DNA of 64,000 nucleotides from Arthrobacter sp. ov407 (GCF_900102895.1 NZ_FNGD01000011.1:105672-169671); one strand, 5' to 3'. Numbered from the stretch's first letter, positions 49,373 to 58,745 are shown. The notes: generated by a model not told the origin, from the letters alone. Made by a program: numbers and translations.

Positions 49373-50533
49373 TTAGCTGGCGAGCCAGATGTCCGGGCCG
49401 AAGACCTCGTAGTGGATCTTCGTGGCCGGGATGCCGGCGTTGATGGCCTCGTTGCGGATGTTCTTCATGAACGGCAGCGGACCGCACAGGTACAGGGAGG
49501 CGTTCGCGGGCAGGTCCACTTCGCGCAGGGACATGAAACCCGCGTTCGAGCCGGCCTGCGGTTCTTCGAGCCAGAGTTGCAGGTCGGCGCCGTCGAGGCG
49601 TTCGACGTCGTCCGTCATCTGGGAGCGCAGCGCCCAGTTGTCCAGGGTGCTTTCGGCGTGCAGGACCAGGACCTGGCGGTCCGAGCCGGACTCGGCCAGG
49701 GAGCGCAGGATGGATGCCGTGGGGGTGCAGCCGATGCCGGCGGAGGCCAGGACCACCGGGCCGTCGCCCTCCTTGAGCGTGATCTCGCCGTAGGGGTTGG
49801 AGATTTCGATGACGTCGCCAACGCTCACGTTGTTGTGCAGGACGGGGGAGACCTCGCCGCCGTCGTCGAGCTTGGTGGTGAAGCTGCGGCTCGTCCCGGC
49901 GTCGCCGGAGAGGGAGTACTGGCGGACCTGGCGGAGCCCGTCCGGCAGCGTGACCTTGACGCTGACGTACTGGCCCGGGAGGGCTGCGGTGATGGGGGTG
50001 TCGTCGGCCGGTTCCAGGGTGAAGGTCATGGACCCGGTGCCGGCGGGGGTCTTGGCGGCAACCTTCCAGGGGGTCCACATCTCGCCGTTGGCCTGGGCGG
50101 CGTAGAGGCCCTTCTCGAGCTTGATCAGGGCGTCCGCCATGAGCCAGTAGACCTCGGTCCAGGCTTCGGCGATTTCCGGGGTGATGACAAGGGCCAGGTC
50201 ATCGGCGATGGCGGCGAAGAGGTGTTCATAGACCACCTGGTACTGCGGCTCGGTGATGCCGAGGGAGGCGTGGCGGTGGGCGATGCGGGACAGTACGGTC
50301 TCCGGCAGGGTGCCCGGGTTGGTGACCAGGTGGCTCGCGAAAGCGGCGATGCTTCCGGCCAGGGCCTGCTGCTGGTTGCCCGAGCGCTGGTTGGAGCGGC
50401 TGAAGAGCCCGTCCAGCAATTCGGGGTGGGCGGCGAAGAGGCGCGCATAGAACTTGGGGGTGATCTCCCCGATCCGGGAACCGACCAACGGCAGGGTGGC
50501 CTCGATGACGGGGAAGGATTTGTCCGAGAGCAT
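49373..50533 (-). CDS. hmp: Flavohemoglobin, nitric oxide dioxygenase
   Basis: A 386-residue protein (ATG 50533 behind CAGGAG). The globin domain (1-140) has distal-side Y29 in FYARLF and proximal H88 in IAHRHASLG. The FAD domain has RQYSLSGDAGTS (R-x-Y-S), and the NAD domain has VVLASAGIGCTPTASILRSL and LYLCGPLPFMKNI. It oxidises NO to nitrate in the cytosol using O2 and NADH. nsrR lies directly upstream on the same strand, and the palindrome AAATAC-GA-GTATTT in the gap is the likely NsrR operator. Confidence 0.96.
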   Translation of the reverse strand: MLSDKSFPVIEATLPLVGSRIGEITPKFYARLFAAHPELLDGLFSRSNQRSGNQQQALAGSIAAFASHLVTNPGTLPETVLSRIAHRHASLGITEPQYQVVYEHLFAAIADDLALVITPEIAEAWTEVYWLMADALIKLEKGLYAAQANGEMWTPWKVAAKTPAGTGSMTFTLEPADDTPITAALPGQYVSVKVTLPDGLRQVRQYSLSGDAGTSRSFTTKLDDGGEVSPVLHNNVSVGDVIEISNPYGEITLKEGDGPVVLASAGIGCTPTASILRSLAESGSDRQVLVLHAESTLDNWALRSQMTDDVERLDGADLQLWLEEPQAGSNAGFMSLREVDLPANASLYLCGPLPFMKNIRNEAINAGIPATKIHYEVFGPDIWLAS

Positions 50534-50597
50534 GTTGACTCCTGAGATAGAGGCCCGGGGGTCTTCAACCGGACCGCGATGCAAATACTGTCATGTA

Positions 50598-50611
50598 AAA
50601 TACGAGTATTT
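50598..50611. promoter_or_regulatory. Likely NsrR operator in front of hmp
   Basis: AAATAC-GA-GTATTT is a perfect inverted repeat about 65 bases before the hmp start. AT-rich palindromes of this kind are bound by NsrR proteins. A further half-site, CAAATAC, lies at 50582. Confidence 0.6.
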
Positions 50612-51140
50612 ACAACACATTTCTACACGTTGTAGAAATGTGAGGCAAATCGGCCTGGTGGGTTCGGTTGGATTCGGCGGAGTTCGGGGCCGGGAGCCCG
50701 GGGCGCAGCCCGATCGCCGCAAAGACGGGTGTCATCTGCCGATACGTCGGCAGCGAGGCGATGATGATCCCGTCGAGTTCGCGGTAGAAGGCCTCGCGGG
50801 CCCGGGCAAGCGCGGACCGGAGTTGGCATTCGGTGATGAGCGGGCAGGTCCCGCCCGCGGCGACGCAGTCGGCCGGGTCCTGGCGGGTGTCGAGCTGCCG
50901 CAGCAGCTGGCCAACCGTCGCGGTCCGGCCGGCGCTGCTGAGCCGGGACCCGCCGTTGCGACCGCGTTCGACGTCGATCACGCCCAGTTCGCGCAGTTTC
51001 GCCATCGCCTTGCTGACATGGTTGTAGGGCGTCTGGACGGCGTCGGCGATGCTCTGGGTGGTCAGGAGTGCGCCGTCGGGAGCGGCCGCGAGCACCATCA
51101 CGGCTCGCAGGCTCACATCAGCGAAGGCATTGATCTTCAT
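50610..51140 (-). CDS. nsrR: Rrf2-family NO-sensing repressor, NsrR type
   Basis: A 176-residue Rrf2 protein. The N-terminal winged helix has FADVSLRAVMVLAAAPDGAL and QTPYNHVSKAMAKLRELGVI, with a GRNGGSRLS wing. Cys92, Cys99 and Cys105 (DCVAAGGTCPLITEC) are the iron-sulfur ligands that react with NO. The last 25 residues extend beyond most relatives. The gene precedes hmp on the same strand, and its final codons lie in a 12-base-arm palindrome (50616-50642) that may be a terminator or a second operator. Confidence 0.93.
   Translation of the reverse strand: MKINAFADVSLRAVMVLAAAPDGALLTTQSIADAVQTPYNHVSKAMAKLRELGVIDVERGRNGGSRLSSAGRTATVGQLLRQLDTRQDPADCVAAGGTCPLITECQLRSALARAREAFYRELDGIIIASLPTYRQMTPVFAAIGLRPGLPAPNSAESNRTHQADLPHISTTCRNVL
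50616..50642. repeat. 12-base-arm palindrome at the nsrR stop
   Basis: CACATTTCTACA and TGTAGAAATGTG flank CGT. The repeat covers the last nine codons of nsrR and ends just before the operator-like site of hmp. It is AT-rich, unlike the GC-rich terminators elsewhere in the window, so a binding site is more likely. Confidence 0.65.
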
Positions 51141-51173
51141 ATCCCAGCCTAATATCCCCAGCTTGCGGCCGGT

Positions 51174-51659
51174 CTAGTCCACCCAGACGGCAGGTTCGTT
51201 GGTATCTGCGGCGAGCTGGCCGAACTCGAGCTCGTGCGTCCCGGAGTTCGGGGCGTACGGCAGGACCGCCGCGAACAGGGAACCGTCCTGGTGCTCCGCG
51301 GCGACGTGAATGGCATCCGAATCTTCCTCGAGCAGCGTGATGTCGCAAACCACGGCGGCGGCCCGGAATTCCTCCCGGTGCTGCCGGAGCAGCTCGTGGA
51401 GGTCCCGGATCATGGCGTCCGCGTCGAAGTCGGCGTCCGATCCGTCGCTCGCGTCCGCCGGGGTCACGGCAACCAGCCGGACCTCGCCGTCGTTCTGCAC
51501 CACCAGGGCGAAGGGCAGGAAGCCGCCGTTGCGCTCCAGCTGCTCCTGCGCGGCGCCGACGCCGGTGCCGAGCAGGTTCTCCAGGTCCGTGGCGCTGGCG
51601 TCCGGCACGGACTCGCGCCAGGAACCGGTGTTCGGGGATTCTTCGGGGTGGGCGGCCAC
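51174..51659 (-). CDS. Hypothetical acidic protein downstream of phosphomannomutase
   Basis: A 161-residue acidic soluble protein (GTG 51659), starting two bases after the phosphomannomutase stop codon and thus in its operon. It has an N-terminal helix (TDLENLLGTGVGAAQEQLER), a strand-rich core (FLPFALVVQNDGEVRLVAV; AAVVCDITLLEEDSDAIHVA) and a C-terminal strand ending in NEPAVWVD. No motif or family is recognised. Position suggests a role tied to sugar-nucleotide supply, which is only inference. Confidence 0.75.
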   Translation of the reverse strand: MAAHPEESPNTGSWRESVPDASATDLENLLGTGVGAAQEQLERNGGFLPFALVVQNDGEVRLVAVTPADASDGSDADFDADAMIRDLHELLRQHREEFRAAAVVCDITLLEEDSDAIHVAAEHQDGSLFAAVLPYAPNSGTHELEFGQLAADTNEPAVWVD

Positions 51660-51661
51660 GG

Positions 51662-53080
51662 CTAGCCCCGGACCAGCGCCAGGACGCGGTCGCGGACGCG
51701 TTCCATGGTGGCGGTGTCCGCGGCTTCGACGTTGAGGCGCAGGAACGGCTCGGTGTTGGACGGGCGCAGGTTGAACCAGTAGCTGCCGTCCGCGGCGATA
51801 AAGGTGCTGCCGTCGAGGTAGTCGACCTCGACGTCGTCGTCGTGGAAATCCTTGCGGACCCGTTCGACGGCGGCGGTCTTGTCCTCGATTTCCGAGTTGA
51901 TCTCACCCGATGACTGGTACGGCTCGTATTCGCGGCCGAGCTCGGAGAGCGGGCCGTCCTGTTCGCCCAGGGCGGCAAGGACGTGCATGGCCGCCAGCAT
52001 GCCGGTGTCCGCATTCCAGAAGTCGCGGAAGTAGAAGTGGGCCGAGTGCTCCCCGCCGAAGATGGCTCCTTCCGCGGCCATGACGGCCTTGATGAAGGAG
52101 TGCCCCACGCGGGTGCGGACGGGCCGGCCGCCGAGCCGTTCCACGAGTTCCGGAACCGCGCGGGAGGTCAGCAGGTTGTGGATGACGGTGGGCGTGTCTT
52201 CGCCGAGGCCCTGGGCGCGGGCGATTTCGCGGCGGGCCACCATGCCGGTGATGGCCGACGGCGAGACGGGCTCGCCCTTTTCGTCGATCACGAAGCAGCG
52301 GTCGGCATCGCCGTCGAAGGCCAGACCGATGTCCGCGCCATGCTCGAGGACGGCGGCCTGCAGGTCGCGCAGGTTTTCCGGCTCCAGCGGGTTGGCCGGG
52401 TGGTTCGGGAATGATCCGTCGAGCTCGAAGTACAGCGGCACGATCTCCAAGGGGAGCATGGGCAGCAGGGCATCGCCAAGCACCGCCGGGGTGGTGAGGC
52501 CGGCCATGCCGTTGCCGGCATCCACTACAACCTTCAGCGGCCGTGAACCGCGCAGGTCCACCAGGCCGCGCAGGTACTCCGAGTAGCCCTTGAGGACGTC
52601 CTGCACGCCAATCAGGCCAATGCTGCCGGCCGCGGGGATGGTGCCGGCGTTGAGGTATTCCTCGGCGCGGGCCTGGATTTCCATGAGTCCGGTTTCGGAG
52701 GAGATCGGCACGGCGCCGGCCTTGGCCATCTTGATGCCGTTGTATTCGGCCGGGTTGTGGCTCGCGGTGAACGTGGCGCCGGCAGCGTTGAGGGCGCCGC
52801 ACGCGTAGTAGAGCTCGTCGGTGGAGATCAGGTCCAGCAGCTGGACGTTGGCCCCGCGCGTGGCCGCACCGTTGGCGAAGGCCTTGGCGAACTCGGGGGA
52901 GGAGGGGCGCATGTCCCCGCCCACCAGCACGGTCTGCCCCGCGAGCTCCAGGACGTCGACGAAGGCAGCCCCGACGGCTTTGACGATCTCCGCGGTGATG
53001 GATTGCCCCACGATTCCGCGCACGTCATAGGCCTTGAACGAGGTCGAGAGGTCAAAAGTCTTTGTCTTGTCCGTAGTCAC
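51662..53080 (-). CDS. manB: Phosphomannomutase/phosphoglucomutase
   Basis: A 472-residue alpha-D-phosphohexomutase (GTG 53080). The N-terminal FKAYDVRGIVGQSI, the phosphoserine loop TFTASHNPAEYNGIK, the metal loop AFDGDADRCFVID and the sugar-binding GGEHSAHFYF are all present, as is the C-terminal phosphate-binding RPSNTEPFLRL. It interconverts mannose (or glucose) 6- and 1-phosphate for sugar-nucleotide synthesis. The gene diverges from the RecQ-like gene. Confidence 0.94.
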   Translation of the reverse strand: MTTDKTKTFDLSTSFKAYDVRGIVGQSITAEIVKAVGAAFVDVLELAGQTVLVGGDMRPSSPEFAKAFANGAATRGANVQLLDLISTDELYYACGALNAAGATFTASHNPAEYNGIKMAKAGAVPISSETGLMEIQARAEEYLNAGTIPAAGSIGLIGVQDVLKGYSEYLRGLVDLRGSRPLKVVVDAGNGMAGLTTPAVLGDALLPMLPLEIVPLYFELDGSFPNHPANPLEPENLRDLQAAVLEHGADIGLAFDGDADRCFVIDEKGEPVSPSAITGMVARREIARAQGLGEDTPTVIHNLLTSRAVPELVERLGGRPVRTRVGHSFIKAVMAAEGAIFGGEHSAHFYFRDFWNADTGMLAAMHVLAALGEQDGPLSELGREYEPYQSSGEINSEIEDKTAAVERVRKDFHDDDVEVDYLDGSTFIAADGSYWFNLRPSNTEPFLRLNVEAADTATMERVRDRVLALVRG

Positions 53081-53195
53081 GCGTCTTATCTTACGTTGCG
53101 GCCCTGACGCCCCGAGCTGTGTCCACACGCTGGGATTGTGCACATAGCGGGTCCCTGGCTTCATGGCTGTCGGAGGGGGCTGGGATACTGAAGCA

Positions 53196-55421
53196 ATGGC
53201 CAGTAACCAGAACGCCCTTTCCAGCACCGCCCTAGCCGACACCACACTTTCCGGCGCAGCCCTTTCTGACAGTGATCTGCCCGGAACCGCGTCCCCGACC
53301 CGGGAACAGGCCCAGACTGTGCTGCGGGAGCTCGTGGGCCACCCTGCGGCGGAGTTTCATGACGGCCAGTTCGAGGCCATTGAGGCCCTGGTCGACGGCG
53401 GCAGGCGGGCCCTGGTGGTCCAGCGCACCGGCTGGGGGAAATCGGCCGTGTATTTCGTCGCCTCGCTGCTGCTGCGCCGCCGCGGCGCCGGTCCCACCCT
53501 GATCGTGTCCCCGCTCCTGGCGCTCATGCGCGACCAGGTCGCCGCCGCGGCGCGGGCCGGGGTCCGGGCGGTCGCCATCAACTCGGCGAACCAGCTGGAG
53601 TGGGACACCGTCCGCGAGCAGCTCGCCGCCGATGAAGTGGACGTCCTGCTGGTTTCGCCGGAACGCCTCACCAACCCCTCCTTCCGGGAAAACCAGCTGC
53701 CCGAGCTCGTGCGCCGGACCGGGCTGCTGGTGATTGATGAGGCCCACTGCATCTCGGACTGGGGCCACGACTTCCGCCCCGACTACCGGCGCATCGCGGA
53801 CCTCATCACGCAACTCCCGGACACCGTGCCCGTGCTTGCCACCACCGCCACAGCCAATTCCCGGGTGGTGCATGACATCGAGGAGCAGCTCGGCAAGGAC
53901 GTGCTCACCATCCGGGGCGCCCTGGGCCGGGATTCGCTCCGGCTGGGCGTCCTGACCCTGCCCGATTCCCGCGAACGGCTGGGCTGGCTGCTGACCCACC
54001 TGCAGGACCTGCAGGGCAGCGGCATCATCTACACGCTCACGGTGTCCGCGGCCGAGGACACTGCCCGCCTCCTGGCCGAAGCGGGGCACGAGGTGCTCGC
54101 GTACACCGGCCGCACGGACCCCGCGGACCGCGAACGCGCTGAGCAGCTCCTCAAGGACAACCAGGTCAAGGCGCTCGTCGCCACATCCGCGCTCGGCATG
54201 GGCTTCGACAAGCCGGACCTCGGCTTCGTGGTGCACCTTGGCGCGCCGTCGTCGCCCGTGGCGTATTACCAGCAGGTGGGTCGCGCCGGGCGTGGCGCGG
54301 CGAACGCCGACGTCCTGCTGCTGCCCGGTTCGGAGGACCGCGACATCTGGCAGTACTTTGCCACCGCATCCATGCCGTCCGAGGAAAAGGCTGCCGCCGT
54401 CCTGACGGCCCTCGCCGAGGCCGGAACGGCAGTGTCCACAGTGGCGCTCGAGGCCCGGGTGGACCTGCGCCGCACCCCGCTGGAGCTGCTGTTGAAGGTC
54501 CTGGCCGTGGACGGCGCCGTCGAACGCGTCGGCGGCGGCTGGCGCTCCACGGGACAGCCGTGGAACTACGACGCCAAGCGGTACAGCCGGATCGCCGAGG
54601 CCCGGGTAGATGAGCAAGACTCGATGGTCATCTACCAGGACACCGCCGGCTGCCGGATGGAATACATCACCTCGGTACTGGACGACGAAACAGCCCGCGC
54701 CTGCGGCCGCTGCGACAACTGCGCGGGCCGCTGGTTCCGGGCCGACATCGCCGAGGACGCCACGGAGACCGCTGGGCAGACCCTTCGCCGGGCCGGCGTC
54801 GTCCTTGAACCGCGGCTGCAGTGGCCCAGCGGTATGGACCGGCTGGGTGTGCCGGTCAAGGGCAAGATCAAGCCGGATGAAGCCCTGGCGGACGGCCGGG
54901 TGCTGGCGCGCCTGACGGACCTTGGCTGGGGCGGGGCCCTGCGCGAGGCCTTCGCCGCCGGTGCACCCGACCGGCCCGTGGACCCCGGCATGCTGCAGGC
55001 CTGTGTCCAGGTGCTCCGGGAATGGGGCTCGGCAGATGCCCGGACCCCGGGCTGGAGCGGGGCCGGCCGGCCCGCCGCGATCATCAGCCTGCCCTCCCGC
55101 GGGAAGCCGCTGTTGGTGGACTCCCTGGCCCGCGGAATCTCCGAGATCGGCCGCATCCCGTATCTCGGCCAGCTGCAGCTCAACCACGGCGGACCCACCG
55201 GCGGCCGCGGCGGGAACAGCGCCTACCGGCTCGCCGGAGTCTGGGACCGCCTGGTGGTGGGGCCGGAGCTGGAGGAAGCCCTGGCTGGAATCCGGGGCCA
55301 GAGCGTCATGCTGGTGGATGACCTCGTGGACAGCCGCTGGACCCTGACCATCTCCGGGCGGGCCCTCAGGCTCGCCGGCGCCGGCGCCGTTCTGCCGCTG
55401 GTGCTGGGCCAGGCCGGCTGA
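53196..55421 (+). CDS. RecQ-family helicase fused to a phosphoribosyltransferase-like domain
   Basis: A 741-residue protein. The helicase part has Walker A QRTGWGKSAVYF (76-87), the DEAH box VIDEAHCISDWGHDFRP (179-195), and motif VI with YYQQVGRAGRG. A zinc-binding cluster (ARACGRCDNCAG) follows, then a winged-helix region. The last 110 residues contain GRGGNSAYRLAGVWDRLVV and VMLVDDLVDSRWTLTISGRA, which is a PRPP-type loop of the phosphoribosyltransferase/ComF fold. It would unwind branched DNA. ATG 53196 is chosen because GATACT lies six bases before it. Confidence 0.92.
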   Translation: MASNQNALSSTALADTTLSGAALSDSDLPGTASPTREQAQTVLRELVGHPAAEFHDGQFEAIEALVDGGRRALVVQRTGWGKSAVYFVASLLLRRRGAGPTLIVSPLLALMRDQVAAAARAGVRAVAINSANQLEWDTVREQLAADEVDVLLVSPERLTNPSFRENQLPELVRRTGLLVIDEAHCISDWGHDFRPDYRRIADLITQLPDTVPVLATTATANSRVVHDIEEQLGKDVLTIRGALGRDSLRLGVLTLPDSRERLGWLLTHLQDLQGSGIIYTLTVSAAEDTARLLAEAGHEVLAYTGRTDPADRERAEQLLKDNQVKALVATSALGMGFDKPDLGFVVHLGAPSSPVAYYQQVGRAGRGAANADVLLLPGSEDRDIWQYFATASMPSEEKAAAVLTALAEAGTAVSTVALEARVDLRRTPLELLLKVLAVDGAVERVGGGWRSTGQPWNYDAKRYSRIAEARVDEQDSMVIYQDTAGCRMEYITSVLDDETARACGRCDNCAGRWFRADIAEDATETAGQTLRRAGVVLEPRLQWPSGMDRLGVPVKGKIKPDEALADGRVLARLTDLGWGGALREAFAAGAPDRPVDPGMLQACVQVLREWGSADARTPGWSGAGRPAAIISLPSRGKPLLVDSLARGISEIGRIPYLGQLQLNHGGPTGGRGGNSAYRLAGVWDRLVVGPELEEALAGIRGQSVMLVDDLVDSRWTLTISGRALRLAGAGAVLPLVLGQAG

Positions 55422-56832
55422 CCTCCGCGCCGGCGTGGCGGGGGAGGGCCAGGCTGTCCAGCGTGCTCAGGAGCATCAGGACCGCGATGGCCACGAACGC
55501 TGCCCGGTACGGCGCCGCGGGATCGCCGGAGACCCCCGTGGATCCTGCGTGGCTGCTTGCCTCGAAGACCCGCAGCAGGAGTGCCCCGACAGCGATCCCT
55601 GCCGCGGTGGAGAGCTGCACGAGTGTGGCGGAGACGGCGTTGGCGGACGGCAGTTGGGCCGGGGCGACGTCGGCATACTGGACGGATGCGTAGGCCGAGA
55701 ACCCGATCGAGCGGAACGCTCCGCTGGCCACCAGCACGGCGATAATCAGCGGTTCCGGCGTGCCGGCGTCGATCAGCGCGCACAGCGCAAAAGTGGCGGC
55801 CGAGGCCAACGACGCGAACACCAGAACGGGTTTGAACCCGAAGCGCCGAATCAGGGGCGTCGTAGCGGGCTTGATCCCGATGTTCCCCACGAACACCGCG
55901 GACACCATCGCCCCGGCGCGCAGCGGATCCCAGCCGAAACCGATCTGGAACATCAGCGGCAGCAGGAACGGCACGGCGCTGATGGTCAGACGGTACACAA
56001 AGCCTCCCGTCGCCGTCGCACGGAACGTCCGTGCGCCGAAGACGGACAGATTGAACAGCGGCGTGCTGGCCCGTCGCATCCAGGCCGCGGCGGCGGTCAG
56101 AAACAGCAGGCCAACTACGATCCCGGCGGCCGCCAGCAGTCCGGAGTCAGGGCCGCCGGTCAGTTCCAGACCGACCAGCAGGGAGCCCACCCCGAGCGTG
56201 GTCAGGGCCAGGCCGAGCCAGTCGAGGCGCCGCGTGCTGTCGCCGCTGACGGTGGGGACCAGGCGCAGCGCGGCCACGAACGCTGCCACGCCCAGTGGGA
56301 GGTTGACCAGGAAGATCCAGTGCCAGGACAGGTAGGTGGTCAGCGCTCCGCCCACGAGCGGGGCGAGGACCGGGGCCAGCAGCCCGGGCCACACCAGGAA
56401 GGCGGTGGCCCGCAGCAGCTCCTTCTTCGGCGTTCCGCGGAGCACCACCAGCGTGCCCACAGGGACCATCATGGCGCCGCCGGCACCCTGCAGGACGCGG
56501 CTCAGGGTCAGCATGGTGAGATCCTGGCTGAGCGCGCAGAGCAGCGACGCCGCCGTGAAGATTGCGATGGCGAGACAGAACACCCGGCGGGCACCGAGCC
56601 GCTCCGCGAGCCAGCTGCTGAGCGGGATGCCCATCGCCACCGTCATCAGGTAGGCCGTCATGGTGATGTTGACGTCGGCGGCCGGCACGCCGAAATCGGC
56701 GGCGATACTGGGTATGGCCGTGGTCAGGACGGTCCCGTCGAGGAATTCCATGAAGAACGTCGCGGCCACGAGGAGGGCCAGCCGCGGGCTCCAGCTGCCC
56801 TCGGCAGGGACGGCGCGCGACGAGGCTTTCAT
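55366..56832 (-). CDS. MFS drug exporter, DHA2 type
   Basis: A 488-residue transporter with about 14 membrane helices. Motifs are FLDGTVLTTAIPSIAADFG in helix 1, WLAERLGARRVF (loop 2-3) and SRVLQGAGGAMMVPVGTLVV in helix 4, followed by FLVNLPLGVAAF. The DHA2 family expels drugs by proton antiport. The stop codon is inside the 3' end of the RecQ gene, so the two genes overlap by 56 bases tail to tail. The downstream part is arginine-rich (AAERRRRRRA). Confidence 0.9.
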   Translation of the reverse strand: MKASSRAVPAEGSWSPRLALLVAATFFMEFLDGTVLTTAIPSIAADFGVPAADVNITMTAYLMTVAMGIPLSSWLAERLGARRVFCLAIAIFTAASLLCALSQDLTMLTLSRVLQGAGGAMMVPVGTLVVLRGTPKKELLRATAFLVWPGLLAPVLAPLVGGALTTYLSWHWIFLVNLPLGVAAFVAALRLVPTVSGDSTRRLDWLGLALTTLGVGSLLVGLELTGGPDSGLLAAAGIVVGLLFLTAAAAWMRRASTPLFNLSVFGARTFRATATGGFVYRLTISAVPFLLPLMFQIGFGWDPLRAGAMVSAVFVGNIGIKPATTPLIRRFGFKPVLVFASLASAATFALCALIDAGTPEPLIIAVLVASGAFRSIGFSAYASVQYADVAPAQLPSANAVSATLVQLSTAAGIAVGALLLRVFEASSHAGSTGVSGDPAAPYRAAFVAIAVLMLLSTLDSLALPRHAGAEVSRPGPAPAAERRRRRRA

Positions 56833-56854
56833 GCGCGTGTCTCCGAGTCCCGGT

Positions 56855-58501
56855 TCACCCGTTGCGGAAGGGCGGTTCCGACTCCAACACGGCCATGGCA
56901 GCGTTGTGCCCGCCGATGGCACTGACGGCGCCGCCGCGGCGGGCACCGGAGCCGCAGAGCAGGATCTGCGGATCGTCTGTCGCCACGCCCCAGCGGCGCG
57001 CCGGGGTGTCCAGCGGTTCGCCGTCCTCCACGAACGGCCAGTCGAGGCCGCCGTGGAAGATGTTGCCCCGGGGCATGCCGACGGCACGTTCAATGTCCAA
57101 AGTGGTCTTGGTTTCGATGCAGGCCCGCCCGTCCTGATCCGTCAGGAGCAAGTCCTCAATGGGCTCGGCCAGGACGGAGTTCAGGGAGGCCAGGACGGCC
57201 GCCTGCAGCTCGGCGCGGCGGTCCTCGTTGTTCTCGGCCGTGACCAGCCGGTCCGGGACATGCAGACCAAAGACGGTCAGCGTCTGGGCGCCGGCGGCCT
57301 GCAGTTCCGGGGACAGGATGCTGGGGTCGGTCAGCGAATGGCAGTAGATTTCGCACGGCAGCGGCGAGGGCACGGACCCGGCAGCGGCGGTGTTGTAGGC
57401 GTCGTCGAGCTGGGACCACGTCTCGTTGATGTGGAACGTCCCGCCGAACGCGGCCTCCGGGCTGACGGATCCGTCCAGCAGCCGGGGGAGCCGCTTCAGC
57501 AGAAGGTTGACCTTGACCTGCGCGCCCTCGCGGCGATGGTTCGGGTTGCCGGCGGCGCCTGCTGGAGTGGCGGCAGCGCCGGTGGCAGGCCCGTCGCGCA
57601 GCCGGCTGCGCAGTCGGTCGAGGACGGCCGGCGCTACATTGGACAGCACCCACCGGGCGGAAGACGAATGGTCTTGGCCGCCGTGGCGGTAGTCCACGAC
57701 GCCGCCGGGCCGGACGGCCGTGACGTCCGCGGAGGTCAGGATGGTCGCGCCGGCGTCGCGGGCGGCCCGCTCCAGCTCGCCGGATACCGCGCCCATGCCG
57801 CCGACCGGCACGTCCCAGTCGCCCGTCCCGCCGCCGATCAGGTGGTACAGGAAACAGATGTTTTGCTGCAGGTCCTCGTCGTCGGCCCGGGCGAAGGTCC
57901 CGATTAGCGCATCCGTCAGGACCACGCCGCGGACCAGGTCGCTGCCCAGTTCCCTGCTGATGGTGTGTCCGATGGGGTGGTCGATCATGGCCTCCCACGC
58001 CTCGGCGGCGCCGGCCCGGGCGGCGAGGGATCGCGCTTCGGACCGTCGCAGCAGCGGTGTGGTCATGGTGGGCCAGAGGGCTTCCGTGAGCTGTCGGCAG
58101 GCGGCGTAGAACGCGGTGAAGGCATGGAACTCGCCGTCGGGCGCGCCGACGGCGGCGAAGGACGCCGCTGTGGCGGCCTCGTCGCCGTTGTCCACCAGCA
58201 GGGCCCGGCCGCCGTCCGAGGGGTCCGGGGTGTAGGAGGAATAGCGCCGCCGCGCCAGCGTGATGCGCAGGCCGAGGTCGTCGATGATCTGCTGGGGCAG
58301 GAGGCTGACGAGGTACGAGTAGCGCGAAAGGCGGGCGTCGACGCCGTCGAACGCGTGCGCGGACACCGCGGCCCCGCCGGGGTGCTCCAGCTTTTCCAGG
58401 ACCAGGACCTCGCGCCCGGCCTGGGCCAGGTACGCGGCCGCGGCCAGGCCGTTGTGGCCGCCGCCGACGATGATGGCGTCAAATTCCTTGTTGCTCGACA
58501 T
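56855..58501 (-). CDS. NAD(P)/FAD-dependent oxidoreductase, phytoene-desaturase-like
   Basis: A 548-residue flavoprotein of the carotenoid desaturase/ketolase class. The N-terminal dinucleotide motif is AIIVGGGHNGLAAAAYLAQAG, the FAD-binding HPGGAAVSAH follows, and the C-terminal motif is GSGARRGGAVSAIGGHNAAM. Related proteins in actinobacteria are often crtO-like or of unknown role. AGGATAGG precedes the ATG (58501). It lies 22 bases upstream of the MFS gene on the same strand, so the exporter may carry its product. Confidence 0.85.
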   Translation of the reverse strand: MSSNKEFDAIIVGGGHNGLAAAAYLAQAGREVLVLEKLEHPGGAAVSAHAFDGVDARLSRYSYLVSLLPQQIIDDLGLRITLARRRYSSYTPDPSDGGRALLVDNGDEAATAASFAAVGAPDGEFHAFTAFYAACRQLTEALWPTMTTPLLRRSEARSLAARAGAAEAWEAMIDHPIGHTISRELGSDLVRGVVLTDALIGTFARADDEDLQQNICFLYHLIGGGTGDWDVPVGGMGAVSGELERAARDAGATILTSADVTAVRPGGVVDYRHGGQDHSSSARWVLSNVAPAVLDRLRSRLRDGPATGAAATPAGAAGNPNHRREGAQVKVNLLLKRLPRLLDGSVSPEAAFGGTFHINETWSQLDDAYNTAAAGSVPSPLPCEIYCHSLTDPSILSPELQAAGAQTLTVFGLHVPDRLVTAENNEDRRAELQAAVLASLNSVLAEPIEDLLLTDQDGRACIETKTTLDIERAVGMPRGNIFHGGLDWPFVEDGEPLDTPARRWGVATDDPQILLCGSGARRGGAVSAIGGHNAAMAVLESEPPFRNG

Positions 58502-58610
58502 GGGCCTATCCTGCCATCCGGATCCGCCTGCGGGCGTGAGGCGTCCGGCCACCGGACGGGCGCCGGGTTTGCTGCCGGTCCCGTCGCAGCGTTGTTCCGG
58601 CGCCGCGGAT

Positions 58611-58653
58611 GCAGATCAGGGCGGATGAACGACGCCGATCCGCCCTGATCTGC
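58611..58653. repeat. Palindromic repeat element, copy 2
   Basis: GCAGATCAGGGCGGAT (58611-58626) and ATCCGCCCTGATCTGC (58638-58653) are perfect 16-base arms around 11 bases. The left arm is identical to the copy at 353-368. It sits between a flavoprotein start and a tRNA terminator, with no T-run. Confidence 0.75.
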
Positions 58654-58712
58654 CGGGAGCAGGCCCGGCGCGGGCGAGGCCCGGACCCGCGGCCAGTGTG
58701 CCCCGGGAACGC

Positions 58713-58743
58713 AAAAGGCCCCGGTTCAAGGACCGGGGCCAAA
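58713..58743 (-). terminator. Terminator of the tRNA-Ser(GCT) transcript
   Basis: GGCCCCGGT and ACCGGGGCC pair around TCAAGG. On the left-reading strand the stem is followed by TTTT, 3 bases beyond the tRNA. Confidence 0.85.
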
Positions 58744-58745
58744 CG

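Noticed and set aside
48422..50545. Long frame crossing the oxidase and flavohemoglobin genes
   Set aside because: It contradicts two well-recognised genes and has no family features.
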